Assembly: GCA_004293815.1 (NCBI GenBank)
Contig: RDZD01000036.1
Coordinates: 1-37,045, forward strand
Direction of reading: 5' to 3'
Origin: Cytophagales bacterium
GTDB lineage: Bacteria; Bacteroidota; Bacteroidia; Cytophagales; Bernardetiaceae
DNA length: 37,045 nt
Positions within the stretch are counted from its first letter, which is position 1, and the number at the start of each line of letters is the position of its first letter. Positions 8,176-16,520 of the stretch are shown in pieces. The notes under the pieces are model-generated. The model had not been told where the DNA came from and made no database searches. It was given only the letters and a program-made list of their open reading frames with translations. A program made the translations under genes and the position numbers.

Positions 8176-10728
8176 TTAGGAGGGGCGTGCTGTTTCTTGT
8201 TTTTTGGTTTCAATCCAATAAACGGGCAAGCTTTCTGAAGAGCTAGCCGTAAGAGAAGCCAAATCATTGGTAACGGGAAGCGATGTGGTAAGGGGCAGAT
8301 ACTCGTGCCATTCGTAATCTGAGCCGTATTGATACACGCGGCGGTCGCGTGGGTCTACTACCACAAAATGCAGCCAAGCACGTCCCATAAGGTCTCTTAT
8401 AGGCATATCTTGTTTGAGCAAGTCCAACACCAATTCTGGGTAGTGTTCCACCACCAGCATCAATCGCAGAGGTTCATGGATATCCAAAGCTTGCTGAGGA
8501 AGCCCTGTCCGTAAATCACCATCTATGCCATTGGCCACACCCACCAAGCCAATCACATTGTGAGGCAGTTTAGAGCCTGCTCCAAAACGGTATTGATCGT
8601 TAGCCGAAAAATAATACTGAAGATTGATGCCTCCACACACAGGCACTACAGCTCTTAGAATGGCCAAAAGATAAGTTCCCTTGGGGTCTTGCTCAAAATC
8701 ATAAGAGTGCAGAAAAGAGCGGCGGTCTAAAAAAAGATGTTTGGTTGTACGTCTGCGTGCCACAATGCACATCGCATTGGAGGCATGATCCCATTCGCTG
8801 CGCGGCTCAAACAAAGACAGTGATCGCAGCTTGACATCTTCGTGTATGGCCTCTGGTGAACGGTTGCTGTTCATGAGTAAAAAGCGTCTAGAGCGTTCTT
8901 TAGCGTTATAGGCCAGAGCTTTGGCTAAGATTTTTTGATGCTGCTGATGAGCCTTGCTATTGATGTCATCAAGATACTCGTCATCATAAAATTCCATTTC
9001 ATCGCGTGTCGTATCGTGCAAAGCCCCTACAAACTCAGTACTGTCTGGAATCACCACACCACGTTGCGCTAAAATGGCTCTTACCTCTGGTTTATTGGCC
9101 ATAGCAGCTGCTACACGGGCATTGACAGAACCTGTTTGACCGCTGCAAGCCCCGCAACCATAAGCTGTATAATGAGGATTATTTACATTGCTTGCCCCAT
9201 GTCCAATGATATACACAATGGGTGCAAAATTGCGTGTCAAACCAATACATTTGAGTAGGGTTTCCATCCTATCAGCCATTTCAGCAATGGTGAAACCTAA
9301 CTTGAGACCGTCTTTAGATTCTTCTAACTTTCTGTTTTCAAACTGAATACGGCTTTCTTTGTCCATGTGCTTAAAAGAGGACACTAAAGCTGGTGTTTCG
9401 GTAGGCTTAAAAATATTCACAGCCAAACGAATGGCCGAAAGCCAACCCATGGCATGACTAATAGCCCAGCCGTACACCAAGTTTTTGCTTTCTTGGCTAA
9501 AGTGTGTATCGCGCTTGTGATGGTGTTCGGGCGCGTAGGTTTCGCGCACCACGTGTATGGGTGTAACAGGTGGTGGGCAGGATTTAGCCAAAAACTTGCT
9601 GTCTTTGGGTTGAAAATAAAAGGCAACATTAAAAAAGCCAGCCGCGCCAAAAGTCTGAGCATTGGCCATCTCTTCCACATAACGCCTCAGAGAACACTCT
9701 CTCTCATCTATGCAAAAAATACCCTGAAAGTCATAGCGATGGCTGCTTGGATCAAAATTCTGAGGCGGTAGCGGTTGGGTGAGTCCAAACAAAACTTGGT
9801 CAAAAAAAGACCATTCATAAGCTTCTTGCCAAATAGCCAATGCCTCAAAAAAGATTTGATGTTCTATAGGAGCAAAAAATGGTTTGATATTGGCTTCTGG
9901 AATGACAGAGGCCAATGGCTGCCATTTACCCTCGCCAAAGTGCTGATCTAAGGCGTTTATCTCCATGAGTAATTCAAAAAAAATAAAATCACGAAGCGAA
10001 ATTTCACGGCGGTCTAAAAGGGAACTAGGGTTCTTTTCCAATACCGCTACCATCCCCGACCAGCCAGGATGTCCAAACTGCTGATCAATCAAATATTGTT
10101 CATAATACGCCTCATCGCCCACTAGAATATGAAGCAAATCTGCCAAAGTCTTATCTTTGTCTTGCAATAGAGTTTTTGCCCGCTTGCTGCTAAGCATACC
10201 AAACCAGCCGGAATGAGCCTCTAGCTCTCGAACAGCCTCTATGAAGCTTCCATCTGTGAGAGGAAACTTGCGCATGGCCACGCCTTGATCGATGTAACTG
10301 CTCACAAATCTAAACAGTAAACTATGTACACGCTTGGCTAAATTGTAGAGGTATTTTGTGGTCCAAAGCTGGTAGAGCTGCCCTAAACGCGGTTTAAACT
10401 CGGCTAGATATTTTTGGTGCAATAGATGAGATTCTAACTCCTCCACATTGGATTTGCCTGTATAAGCTCTGATGGATCGGCGCAACATATCAGGCTTGAT
10501 ACGTCCTTGGTCGTAAAGCTCCCGATACTCCTCTATGTGCATATAGGTTTTATAACCGAACAAAGTGGAAGCGTGCTCCAAAGCTTTGTGGAAAGGCTCG
10601 CTCTCAAAAGAGGCAAGTGTATTTTGATATATAAAATCCTTCAGTGGGTTTTGCTTAGGCAAAAAACGATGTAAATTTGACAGAGCCTGCTCTTCTGAGA
10701 AGGCAAGACTTGAAGCGTTATTTTTCAT
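8176..10728 (-). CDS. dabA: DabA, carbonic-anhydrase-like subunit of the DAB inorganic carbon transporter (DUF2309/UPF0753)
   Basis: An 850-residue DUF2309 protein. The zinc ligands known from Halothiobacillus DabA (C351, D353, H524, C539) map here to C339 and D341 in FCIDERE, H510 in IIGHGASNVNNP and C525 in YGCGACSG, with nearly the same spacing. DabA works with DabB as a vectorial carbonic anhydrase that converts CO2 to bicarbonate at the inner membrane. The dabA-dabB order and 41-base gap indicate one transcript. The motif before C525 reads AYG rather than the A-x-D I remember for the family. A small exported Cys-rich protein gene ends 110 bases upstream on the same strand. No clear TAnnTTTG promoter was found directly before dabA. 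Confidence 0.92.
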   Translation of the reverse strand: MKNNASSLAFSEEQALSNLHRFLPKQNPLKDFIYQNTLASFESEPFHKALEHASTLFGYKTYMHIEEYRELYDQGRIKPDMLRRSIRAYTGKSNVEELESHLLHQKYLAEFKPRLGQLYQLWTTKYLYNLAKRVHSLLFRFVSSYIDQGVAMRKFPLTDGSFIEAVRELEAHSGWFGMLSSKRAKTLLQDKDKTLADLLHILVGDEAYYEQYLIDQQFGHPGWSGMVAVLEKNPSSLLDRREISLRDFIFFELLMEINALDQHFGEGKWQPLASVIPEANIKPFFAPIEHQIFFEALAIWQEAYEWSFFDQVLFGLTQPLPPQNFDPSSHRYDFQGIFCIDERECSLRRYVEEMANAQTFGAAGFFNVAFYFQPKDSKFLAKSCPPPVTPIHVVRETYAPEHHHKRDTHFSQESKNLVYGWAISHAMGWLSAIRLAVNIFKPTETPALVSSFKHMDKESRIQFENRKLEESKDGLKLGFTIAEMADRMETLLKCIGLTRNFAPIVYIIGHGASNVNNPHYTAYGCGACSGQTGSVNARVAAAMANKPEVRAILAQRGVVIPDSTEFVGALHDTTRDEMEFYDDEYLDDINSKAHQQHQKILAKALAYNAKERSRRFLLMNSNRSPEAIHEDVKLRSLSLFEPRSEWDHASNAMCIVARRRTTKHLFLDRRSFLHSYDFEQDPKGTYLLAILRAVVPVCGGINLQYYFSANDQYRFGAGSKLPHNVIGLVGVANGIDGDLRTGLPQQALDIHEPLRLMLVVEHYPELVLDLLKQDMPIRDLMGRAWLHFVVVDPRDRRVYQYGSDYEWHEYLPLTTSLPVTNDLASLTASSSESLPVYWIETKKQETARPS

Positions 10729-10838
10729 GGCTATTGTTGATGATGACTTGTTTCAGGAAATATTTTTAGAAGAATCTTAGTGCTCAACATTCTGGCCTTA
10801 CTGATAGATTAGAACCGATATCGCACCGCATCACCCTC

Positions 10839-11276
10839 CTAACACCGTATATTTCTGAAGAGAAGATAGCCACTACCGCAATTCTGAGTGCCAAAGCAGG
10901 GCTTTGAAGCCATACGCAAACCTGAACAGGTGGGTCTGGGGGAATGTTGCGCATAAATAGTTACGCGGTTGCACCGTCCAAAAACAATCACTGAGTCAGA
11001 AAGCTGACATTTTTTTCTTTTAGACTTCCCCTCATCTTGCTTTTCTGTAGAAGAGTTTTCTTCTTTTTCATCCGAATTTTCATTTTCTGTTTCGGGAGGA
11101 AGCGCATTGTCCACAGGCGTGTTATGATCCCTCTGACCCGATGTGTCGCGGCTCTTTTTTGTATAGAAAGATGATTTTTCTGCCCTATGCGCTCCCATAA
11201 CAGGCGATACTTGTGCGCCTGCTAAAAGATAGAAAACAGAAAAAACAAATGCTAATACATAAAAAACAGGCTTCAT
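10839..11276 (-). CDS. small exported Cys-rich protein of unknown function
   Basis: A 145-residue protein from the ATG at 11276 (MKPVFYVLAFVFSVFYLLAGAQ), a clean signal peptide. The frame extends upstream to 11330, but a promoter at 11300-11331 makes that start unlikely. After the signal comes an acidic, low-complexity linker (ETENENSDEKEENSS) and then a compact C-terminal region with seven cysteines (CQLSD, GRC, PTC, KPCF, QNC and a terminal IRC). That pattern suggests a disulfide-rich periplasmic or surface domain. I recognise no family. It may be co-transcribed with dabA, which begins 110 bases downstream, but nothing else links them. Confidence 0.6.
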   Translation of the reverse strand: MKPVFYVLAFVFSVFYLLAGAQVSPVMGAHRAEKSSFYTKKSRDTSGQRDHNTPVDNALPPETENENSDEKEENSSTEKQDEGKSKRKKCQLSDSVIVFGRCNRVTIYAQHSPRPTCSGLRMASKPCFGTQNCGSGYLLFRNIRC

Positions 11277-11583
11277 CCTTAAAAATGTCTGATATAATGC
11301 AAATGTAGTGAGTGGTTTATTAATCTGCAATGTAAACAGAAATATTTTTTTAGATACTTGATTCTTAAGGCTACTTCATTTTTGGGAAGGCAAAGACCCA
11401 AAGATTCGTTTCCAAATGATATTTTTTAGCCGTTAATGATATGTTATTAAATGTTTTTTTAGGACATTTGCAACACATGAGAAAGGAGTTATAAAAATTA
11501 GGCATAGTTTTTAATGCCTATTAGTTGTATCTACCCATTAAGTTCAGATAAGACCACGCTTCTGCATAGCACAAGCTCCTATT
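11277..11583. other. divergent intergenic region
   Basis: This region separates the Cys-rich protein gene (-) from the REC-SpoIIE gene (+). It holds the minus-strand promoter at 11300-11331 and, near 11501-11520, a short inverted repeat (AGGCAT/ATGCCT). A GACATTTG near 11463 is a one-off match to the -7 box for the plus strand. No coding sequence is evident. Confidence 0.5.
11300..11331 (-). promoter_or_regulatory. promoter of the Cys-rich protein gene
   Basis: On the minus strand, -7 box TACATTTG (11300-11307) lies 20 bases after ATTG (11328-11331), close to the Bacteroidota TTTG-N19-TAnnTTTG consensus. The start codon at 11276 is about 20 bases from the expected transcription start. Confidence 0.6.
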
Positions 11584-12807
11584 ATGAAATATAAAATTCT
11601 TGTAGCAGACGATTACGAAAGCAATTTAGCCGTTATTGAAAGTATTTTTGAAGAATCAAACGGTGAGCTTTATGATATTTTATACGCACATAACGGCATG
11701 TCTGCGTGCGAGATGACTATTTTACACCAGCCAGACTTGATTATCATGGACTGGGAAATGCCCAAAATGTCAGGCATTGATGCGGTGCGCTACCTCAAAG
11801 GCCGAGATGACACCAAGCATATTCCCATCATTATGACCACCGCCTTTACCTCCTCCGAACACCTCGAGAAAGCTCTTAAAACTGGAGCTACTGACTACGT
11901 CCGTAAACCGATTGATGAGGTAGAGCTGCTGGCCAGAGTAAATTCTGCTCTCCAGATTGTAACGTCTTATAAAAAGATAATGCAGCAAAAAAACGAGATT
12001 GAAGAAAAAACCAACAAACTCGAAAAAGCTTTATTAGAAATAGAAAAAAGTAATAACAAAATTATTAGCAGCATCAATTACGCTAAACGGATTCAAGAGG
12101 CCATGTTGCCGCCTTTACAGTCTTTTAAGGGGCTTTTAGCGGACTCTTTTGTATTGTTTAAACCGCGTGACTTGGTGAGTGGGGATTTTTACTGGCTTAG
12201 TGAGAAAAATCAAAAACTTTTTGTGGCTGTGGTGGACTGCACAGGGCATGGTGTGCCGGGAGCTTTTATGTCTATGTTAGGCTCGGCCTATTTAGGCCAA
12301 ATTATTGATGGAAAGTCTATCAGCAGCCCAAACCTAATACTTCAAGAACTGAACGAGGCCATTAAGGGTGCGCTAAATCAAAATGAAACCAACAACCGCG
12401 ACGGGATGGAGGTAGCCATTTGTGTGATAGACCGTGAAGCTCAAAAGTTGGAGTTTGCTGGAGCCAAACTGCCACTAATTTATATAAAAGACAAAGAATT
12501 GATGGTCATAAAAGGGGATAGAACATCTATTGGTGGTAGCCGAAATGTGGGTGAGTTTACCAAGCATGTAGTGGAACTTGATCCTCAAAACCCAATGCCT
12601 TTTTATATTTTTTCTGACGGCTACCAAGATCAATTCAACAGCGACATGCACGCTAAATTTACCGCAAAACGCTTCAAAAAGTTACTGCTGCGTGTTCATA
12701 AACAGCCTTTTGAGGAACAGGGGCTTATTCTCAATAACATCATACAGGATTGGATGCGTCATTCCCGCCAAGTGGATGATATCTTGGTGTTGGGGTTCCA
12801 AGCCTAA
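11584..12807 (+). CDS. response regulator with SpoIIE/PP2C-type phosphatase output
   Basis: A 407-residue protein. Residues 1-122 form a receiver domain with acidic pair D9-D10, phospho-acceptor D56 (IIMDWEMPKMSG), T85/T86 and K108 (YVRKPID). Residues ~125-165 are a coiled coil. Residues ~180-405 are a SpoIIE-like serine phosphatase with metal-binding aspartates in SGDFYW (D201), VDCTGHG (D218), SDGYQDQ and QVDDILVLG. Such proteins switch phosphatase activity on phosphorylation, usually to release an anti-anti-sigma or other partner. No cognate kinase, STAS protein or switch kinase lies in the window, so its partners are unknown. Transcribed alone; rarA converges from the other side with a 33-base gap. 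Confidence 0.92.
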   Translation: MKYKILVADDYESNLAVIESIFEESNGELYDILYAHNGMSACEMTILHQPDLIIMDWEMPKMSGIDAVRYLKGRDDTKHIPIIMTTAFTSSEHLEKALKTGATDYVRKPIDEVELLARVNSALQIVTSYKKIMQQKNEIEEKTNKLEKALLEIEKSNNKIISSINYAKRIQEAMLPPLQSFKGLLADSFVLFKPRDLVSGDFYWLSEKNQKLFVAVVDCTGHGVPGAFMSMLGSAYLGQIIDGKSISSPNLILQELNEAIKGALNQNETNNRDGMEVAICVIDREAQKLEFAGAKLPLIYIKDKELMVIKGDRTSIGGSRNVGEFTKHVVELDPQNPMPFYIFSDGYQDQFNSDMHAKFTAKRFKKLLLRVHKQPFEEQGLILNNIIQDWMRHSRQVDDILVLGFQA

Positions 12808-12840
12808 ATATTGTTTTGTTTTATAACGAAGCCTATTCTT

Positions 12841-14109
12841 TTAGTACTTGTATTTGTCTTTCCACCGCTTTTTTAAGAATTGCCTCATATCGTTTTCACG
12901 CGCATTCTGCGAGGGTTCATAAAACGCAGTACCACTGATTTGAGTGGGTAAATACTCTTGCTCAGCAAAGTTCTGTTCCATATCGTGCGGATAGAGATAG
13001 CCCTTGCCATAACCAGACTGGCGCATGAGAGAAGTGGGCGCGTTACGAAGGTGCATGGGCACAGGCAAGTGCGCTTGTTCACGGCATAACTTTTGAGCCT
13101 TGCGAATGGCAGTATAAGCGGAGTTACTTTTGGGTGATGAGGCCAAATAAATGACACATTGCGATAAAATCAGGTCTGATTCGGGCATACCCACCATGCT
13201 CACTGCCTGAAAGGTCGTGGTAGCTATCACCAAAGCCGTTGGGTTGGCGTTGCCAATATCCTCAGAAGCCAATATTAGCAAACGACGAGCTATAAACTTG
13301 ACATCTTCCCCCCCGTCCAACATACAAGCTAGCCAATACAGAGCGGCGTTAGGGTCACTACCGCGAATAGACTTGATGAAAGCTGAAATGATGTCATAAT
13401 GTTGTTCACCCGACTTGTCATAAACGGCCACATGTTGCTGAGCTATTTGCATAACCAAATCGTCTGTAATATCTATTTGTTCACCCAAATTAAACACAAC
13501 CAGCTCTAATAGGTTAAGCATTTTGCGGGCATCACCTCCAGAAATAGTCCATATAGCCCCAAACTCTTGGAGTCTAGCCTCTCTTTTTTTTAATAAACTA
13601 TCCTCCTGAAGAGCCTTTTGAGCCAGGTCTTTGAGGGCTTCTTCGCTAAGCGGCTTGAGTGTGTATACTTGACAGCGCGAAAGCAAGGCAGAGTTGATTT
13701 CAAAAGAGGGGTTTTCGGTGGTAGCACCTATAAGTGTGATATAACCCCTTTCCACAGCCGCCAAAAGCGCATCTTGTTGACTTTTGTTGAAACGATGTAT
13801 TTCATCAATAAAAAGCACTGTTTTGCGATGTGTTCGCGCTTTGTCTATGATTTGTCGCACGTCTTTGACACCTGCTTGTACTGCGCTGAGTATTTCAAAA
13901 GGCATTTTAACGTATTCAGCTAGGAGCATGGCCAAGGTGGTTTTTCCTGTGCCAGGTGGCCCCCAGAAAATCAAAGAAGGCAAGTGACCACCTTTCAGTG
14001 CACGTTCAAAGACCCCATTTTCAGCGGTCAAATGCGACTGCCCCAGCACGTCAGAAAGCTTTTTAGGGCGCATTCTTTCGGCTAAAGGCATTTGATGAGA
14101 TTCAAACAT
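12841..14109 (-). CDS. rarA: replication-associated recombination protein A (RarA/MgsA)
   Basis: A 422-residue AAA+ ATPase of the RarA/WHIP/Mgs1 family, related to clamp loaders, acting at stalled replication forks. Visible motifs are Walker A GPPGTGKTT (50-58), Walker B VLFIDEIHRF (98-107), sensor 1 LIGATTENPSF (127-137) and the arginine-finger-like LLSRCQ. The C-terminal half carries the tetramerisation region (YPHDMEQNFAEQEYLP). Length is typical. It starts 24 bases after the stop of the fused E1 gene on the same strand, so the two may be co-transcribed although their functions are unrelated. Confidence 0.95.
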   Translation of the reverse strand: MFESHQMPLAERMRPKKLSDVLGQSHLTAENGVFERALKGGHLPSLIFWGPPGTGKTTLAMLLAEYVKMPFEILSAVQAGVKDVRQIIDKARTHRKTVLFIDEIHRFNKSQQDALLAAVERGYITLIGATTENPSFEINSALLSRCQVYTLKPLSEEALKDLAQKALQEDSLLKKREARLQEFGAIWTISGGDARKMLNLLELVVFNLGEQIDITDDLVMQIAQQHVAVYDKSGEQHYDIISAFIKSIRGSDPNAALYWLACMLDGGEDVKFIARRLLILASEDIGNANPTALVIATTTFQAVSMVGMPESDLILSQCVIYLASSPKSNSAYTAIRKAQKLCREQAHLPVPMHLRNAPTSLMRQSGYGKGYLYPHDMEQNFAEQEYLPTQISGTAFYEPSQNARENDMRQFLKKRWKDKYKY

Positions 14110-14133
14110 GGTGTAAGGTTTACAAAATATCTA

Positions 14134-16233
14134 TCAATATCTCAGCAGCTGACCCAGAGCAACACTTAACTTGTCAGCGTTGGGCAGCATCGTAAACTCT
14201 AGTGTGGAGTTGAGCGGAATAGCAGGCATATTGACCGCTCCCATCACCCAAACTGGCGCATCCAAGTCACGGAAACAGTGTTGCTGAATGCGGCCGGCCA
14301 GAGACTGAGCAAAGCTATTCTCTATGGTTTCTTCGGTTAGTACAAAGCATTTGTTATGGAGACGTACCGCTTCATAAATGGCTTCAGTATCAAGCGGAGC
14401 CAAGCTGCGCAAATCTAAGATAGCCACCTGACCTTCATAGTTCTTAGCAGCCGCCAATGCCCAGTAAACTCCCATACCGTAGGTGACAATCACAGCTGAT
14501 TTACCTGCTTTGATATTATCTTCACTGGCCGCAAGCACCTGACGCGCTTTACCAATGGGCACTACATAGTTCTGATCTGGTTCTATAGTTTTGGCTGCTT
14601 CTGTTCCTTTTATTTTAGACCAATACAAACCTTTATGCTCCAAAATTACCACAGGATTAGGATCGTAATAAGCCGCCTTCATCAAGCCCTTCAAATCAGC
14701 GCCCGTAGATGGATACACGACCTTGATGCCTTTGATATTGAGCAAAACAGACTCTACGCTAGACGAGTGGTAAGGTCCGCCGCTTCCGTACGCGCCTATA
14801 GGCACACGGATGATGGCACTCACTGGCCATTTGCCATTTGAAAGATAGCACGACCTGCTGACTTCTGTAAACAGCTGATTAATGCCAGGAAAAATATAAT
14901 CAGCAAACTGCACTTCTACAATTGGTTTGCAGCCTGCGGCTGACATGCCCACCGTACTGCCCACAATGAAAGCTTCTTGAATAGGTGTATTGAATACACG
15001 GTCGTCGCCAAAGTCCTTGGCTAATGTGGCTGCTTCGCGAAATACCCCTCCTAGTCGTCCGCCTACATCTTGACCATAGAGCACACATTCGGGATGCTTT
15101 TCCATGAGTTCGCGAATGGCGAATAAAGCACAGTCCACCATGACACTAGGTTGGCCATTGGCTGGCTGACGTTCGCCAGACTCTTCGGTGATGGGAGTAG
15201 GGGCAAAATCATGTGTGAGAAGGTCTTCTGGTCTTGGGTCTTCGGCTTGAAGTGCTCTTTCGTAATCTTCCTGCACAAGCTGTTTGCATTCGGCTTCTAT
15301 TTGCTCTAAGTAGCTCTGCTCAAAACCATTCTCTAACATTGAGTTAAACAAGCGTGGAAATGGGTCTCTTAGCTTGTGTTCAGCCAAATTGCTTTCTGAG
15401 CGATAAAATTCCATACGCACGCCCGAGGTGTGGTGGTTAAGCAATGGCACTTTGGCATGCAACATGAAAGGGCGACGCTCGGCACGCATGATGCCTAATA
15501 TATCTTGAAGTGTGCGATAAGAGGTCATAAAATCTGTCCCGTCTATACTTCTGACCTCTAAGCCTTTGAAACCTTTGGCGTATTCGGGGGCATCCATAGC
15601 GCGTATCTCATCTGCACTAGCCGAAATATCCCATTCATTATCTTGTACAAAAAACAAAATAGGCAAACTGTGCAAAACCGCCATTTGCATGGCCTCCGAA
15701 ATTTCACCCTCAGTCATAGAGCCATCGCCCAAAGAACATACAGCCACAGGTTTATGAGAGCCAAAATCTGGGCTTATGTTGCGTTTTTCCAAATATTTGA
15801 TGCCCATGGCTACGCCTGTAGCGGGAATGGCCTGCATACCTGTGGCAGAAGACTGATGTGGTATTTTGGGCATATCGTCGCGCTTGAGGCTTGGGTGAGA
15901 ATAATAAGTTCTACCGCCTGAAAAAGGGTCATCGCGCTTGGCAAGCAGTTGAAGCATGAGTTCATAGGGTTTCATGCCGATGCTCAGTAAAATAGAGTCA
16001 TCACGGTAATAAGGCGACACATAGTCCTGCGGTAAAAGCTGCAACCCAAGTGCAATCTGAACGGCCTCATGCCCTCTTGAGGTGGCGTGTACATACTTGC
16101 TCGTTACACGCGCATTGGCTTCGTAGAGTTCAGTCATGGCTTTTGCGGTGCACATAAGCCTAAATGCTTTTTCGCTTAGGGTTTTGAGTTCTAGATTGAG
16201 GTGCGTAGAACTTTCAAGGACGTTTTTGAGCAT
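14134..16233 (-). CDS. 2-oxoacid dehydrogenase E1, fused alpha and beta subunits
   Basis: A 699-residue thiamine-diphosphate-dependent E1 component in which the usually separate alpha and beta chains are one polypeptide. The alpha part (about 1-330) has the ThDP/Mg motif GDGSMTEGEISEAM at 169-182 and ending QDNE near 197-200. The beta part (about 365-699) has LYGQDVGGRLGGVF, FNTPIQEAFIVGSTVGMSAAG and the C-terminal transketolase domain (SAVIVTYGMGVYWAL, EETIENSF). The enzyme decarboxylates a branched-chain 2-oxoacid or pyruvate and passes the acyl group to lipoyl-E2. E2 and E3 genes are not in the window, so substrate is unassigned. This fused form is common in Bacteroidota. rarA follows by 24 bases. 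Confidence 0.92.
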   Translation of the reverse strand: MLKNVLESSTHLNLELKTLSEKAFRLMCTAKAMTELYEANARVTSKYVHATSRGHEAVQIALGLQLLPQDYVSPYYRDDSILLSIGMKPYELMLQLLAKRDDPFSGGRTYYSHPSLKRDDMPKIPHQSSATGMQAIPATGVAMGIKYLEKRNISPDFGSHKPVAVCSLGDGSMTEGEISEAMQMAVLHSLPILFFVQDNEWDISASADEIRAMDAPEYAKGFKGLEVRSIDGTDFMTSYRTLQDILGIMRAERRPFMLHAKVPLLNHHTSGVRMEFYRSESNLAEHKLRDPFPRLFNSMLENGFEQSYLEQIEAECKQLVQEDYERALQAEDPRPEDLLTHDFAPTPITEESGERQPANGQPSVMVDCALFAIRELMEKHPECVLYGQDVGGRLGGVFREAATLAKDFGDDRVFNTPIQEAFIVGSTVGMSAAGCKPIVEVQFADYIFPGINQLFTEVSRSCYLSNGKWPVSAIIRVPIGAYGSGGPYHSSSVESVLLNIKGIKVVYPSTGADLKGLMKAAYYDPNPVVILEHKGLYWSKIKGTEAAKTIEPDQNYVVPIGKARQVLAASEDNIKAGKSAVIVTYGMGVYWALAAAKNYEGQVAILDLRSLAPLDTEAIYEAVRLHNKCFVLTEETIENSFAQSLAGRIQQHCFRDLDAPVWVMGAVNMPAIPLNSTLEFTMLPNADKLSVALGQLLRY

Positions 16234-16346
16234 ACAGTTTCTGCTTATTCTTAATGCTTTATGAGATATTTAGCTGCTTGGAGGCCGTAAAGCTAGGCCA
16301 GAATGCACTCCATTATGCCAAAAATTGTTATTTGGGTTGTGAAACA

Positions 16347-16354
16347 CAAATTTA
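16347..16354 (-). promoter_or_regulatory. possible -7 element upstream of the fused E1 gene
   Basis: TAAATTTG on the minus strand matches TAnnTTTG. No TTTG lies at the usual distance, and the leader would be about 105 bases, so support is weak. Confidence 0.3.
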
Positions 16355-16429
16355 ATCAAAAAAAGGTCTTAAGCTTATCCTCTCAAAAAAATAATGCGAA
16401 AGGTTACGACGAACGGCTGGGCTGTTAAA

Positions 16430-16479
16430 AAAATAGTTTTTATAGACGCTGTGTTTACAACATCTATAAAAACTATTTT
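16430..16479 (-). terminator. 17-bp perfect hairpin after the M61 peptidase gene
   Basis: Arms 16430-16446 (AAAATAGTTTTTATAGA) and 16463-16479 are exact complements around a 16-nt loop. The structure begins 42 bases after the stop of the M61 gene. T-rich sequence at the stem end fits a terminator, and it insulates the E1-rarA unit. Confidence 0.7.
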
Positions 16480-16520
16480 AAAATCAATAAAATAACGAAC
16501 TAAGGCCGTTTGACAGAACG

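Noticed and set aside
11277..11330. 18-codon upstream extension of the Cys-rich exported protein
   Set aside because: A promoter at 11300-11331 overlaps it, and the signal peptide begins at the ATG at 11276.
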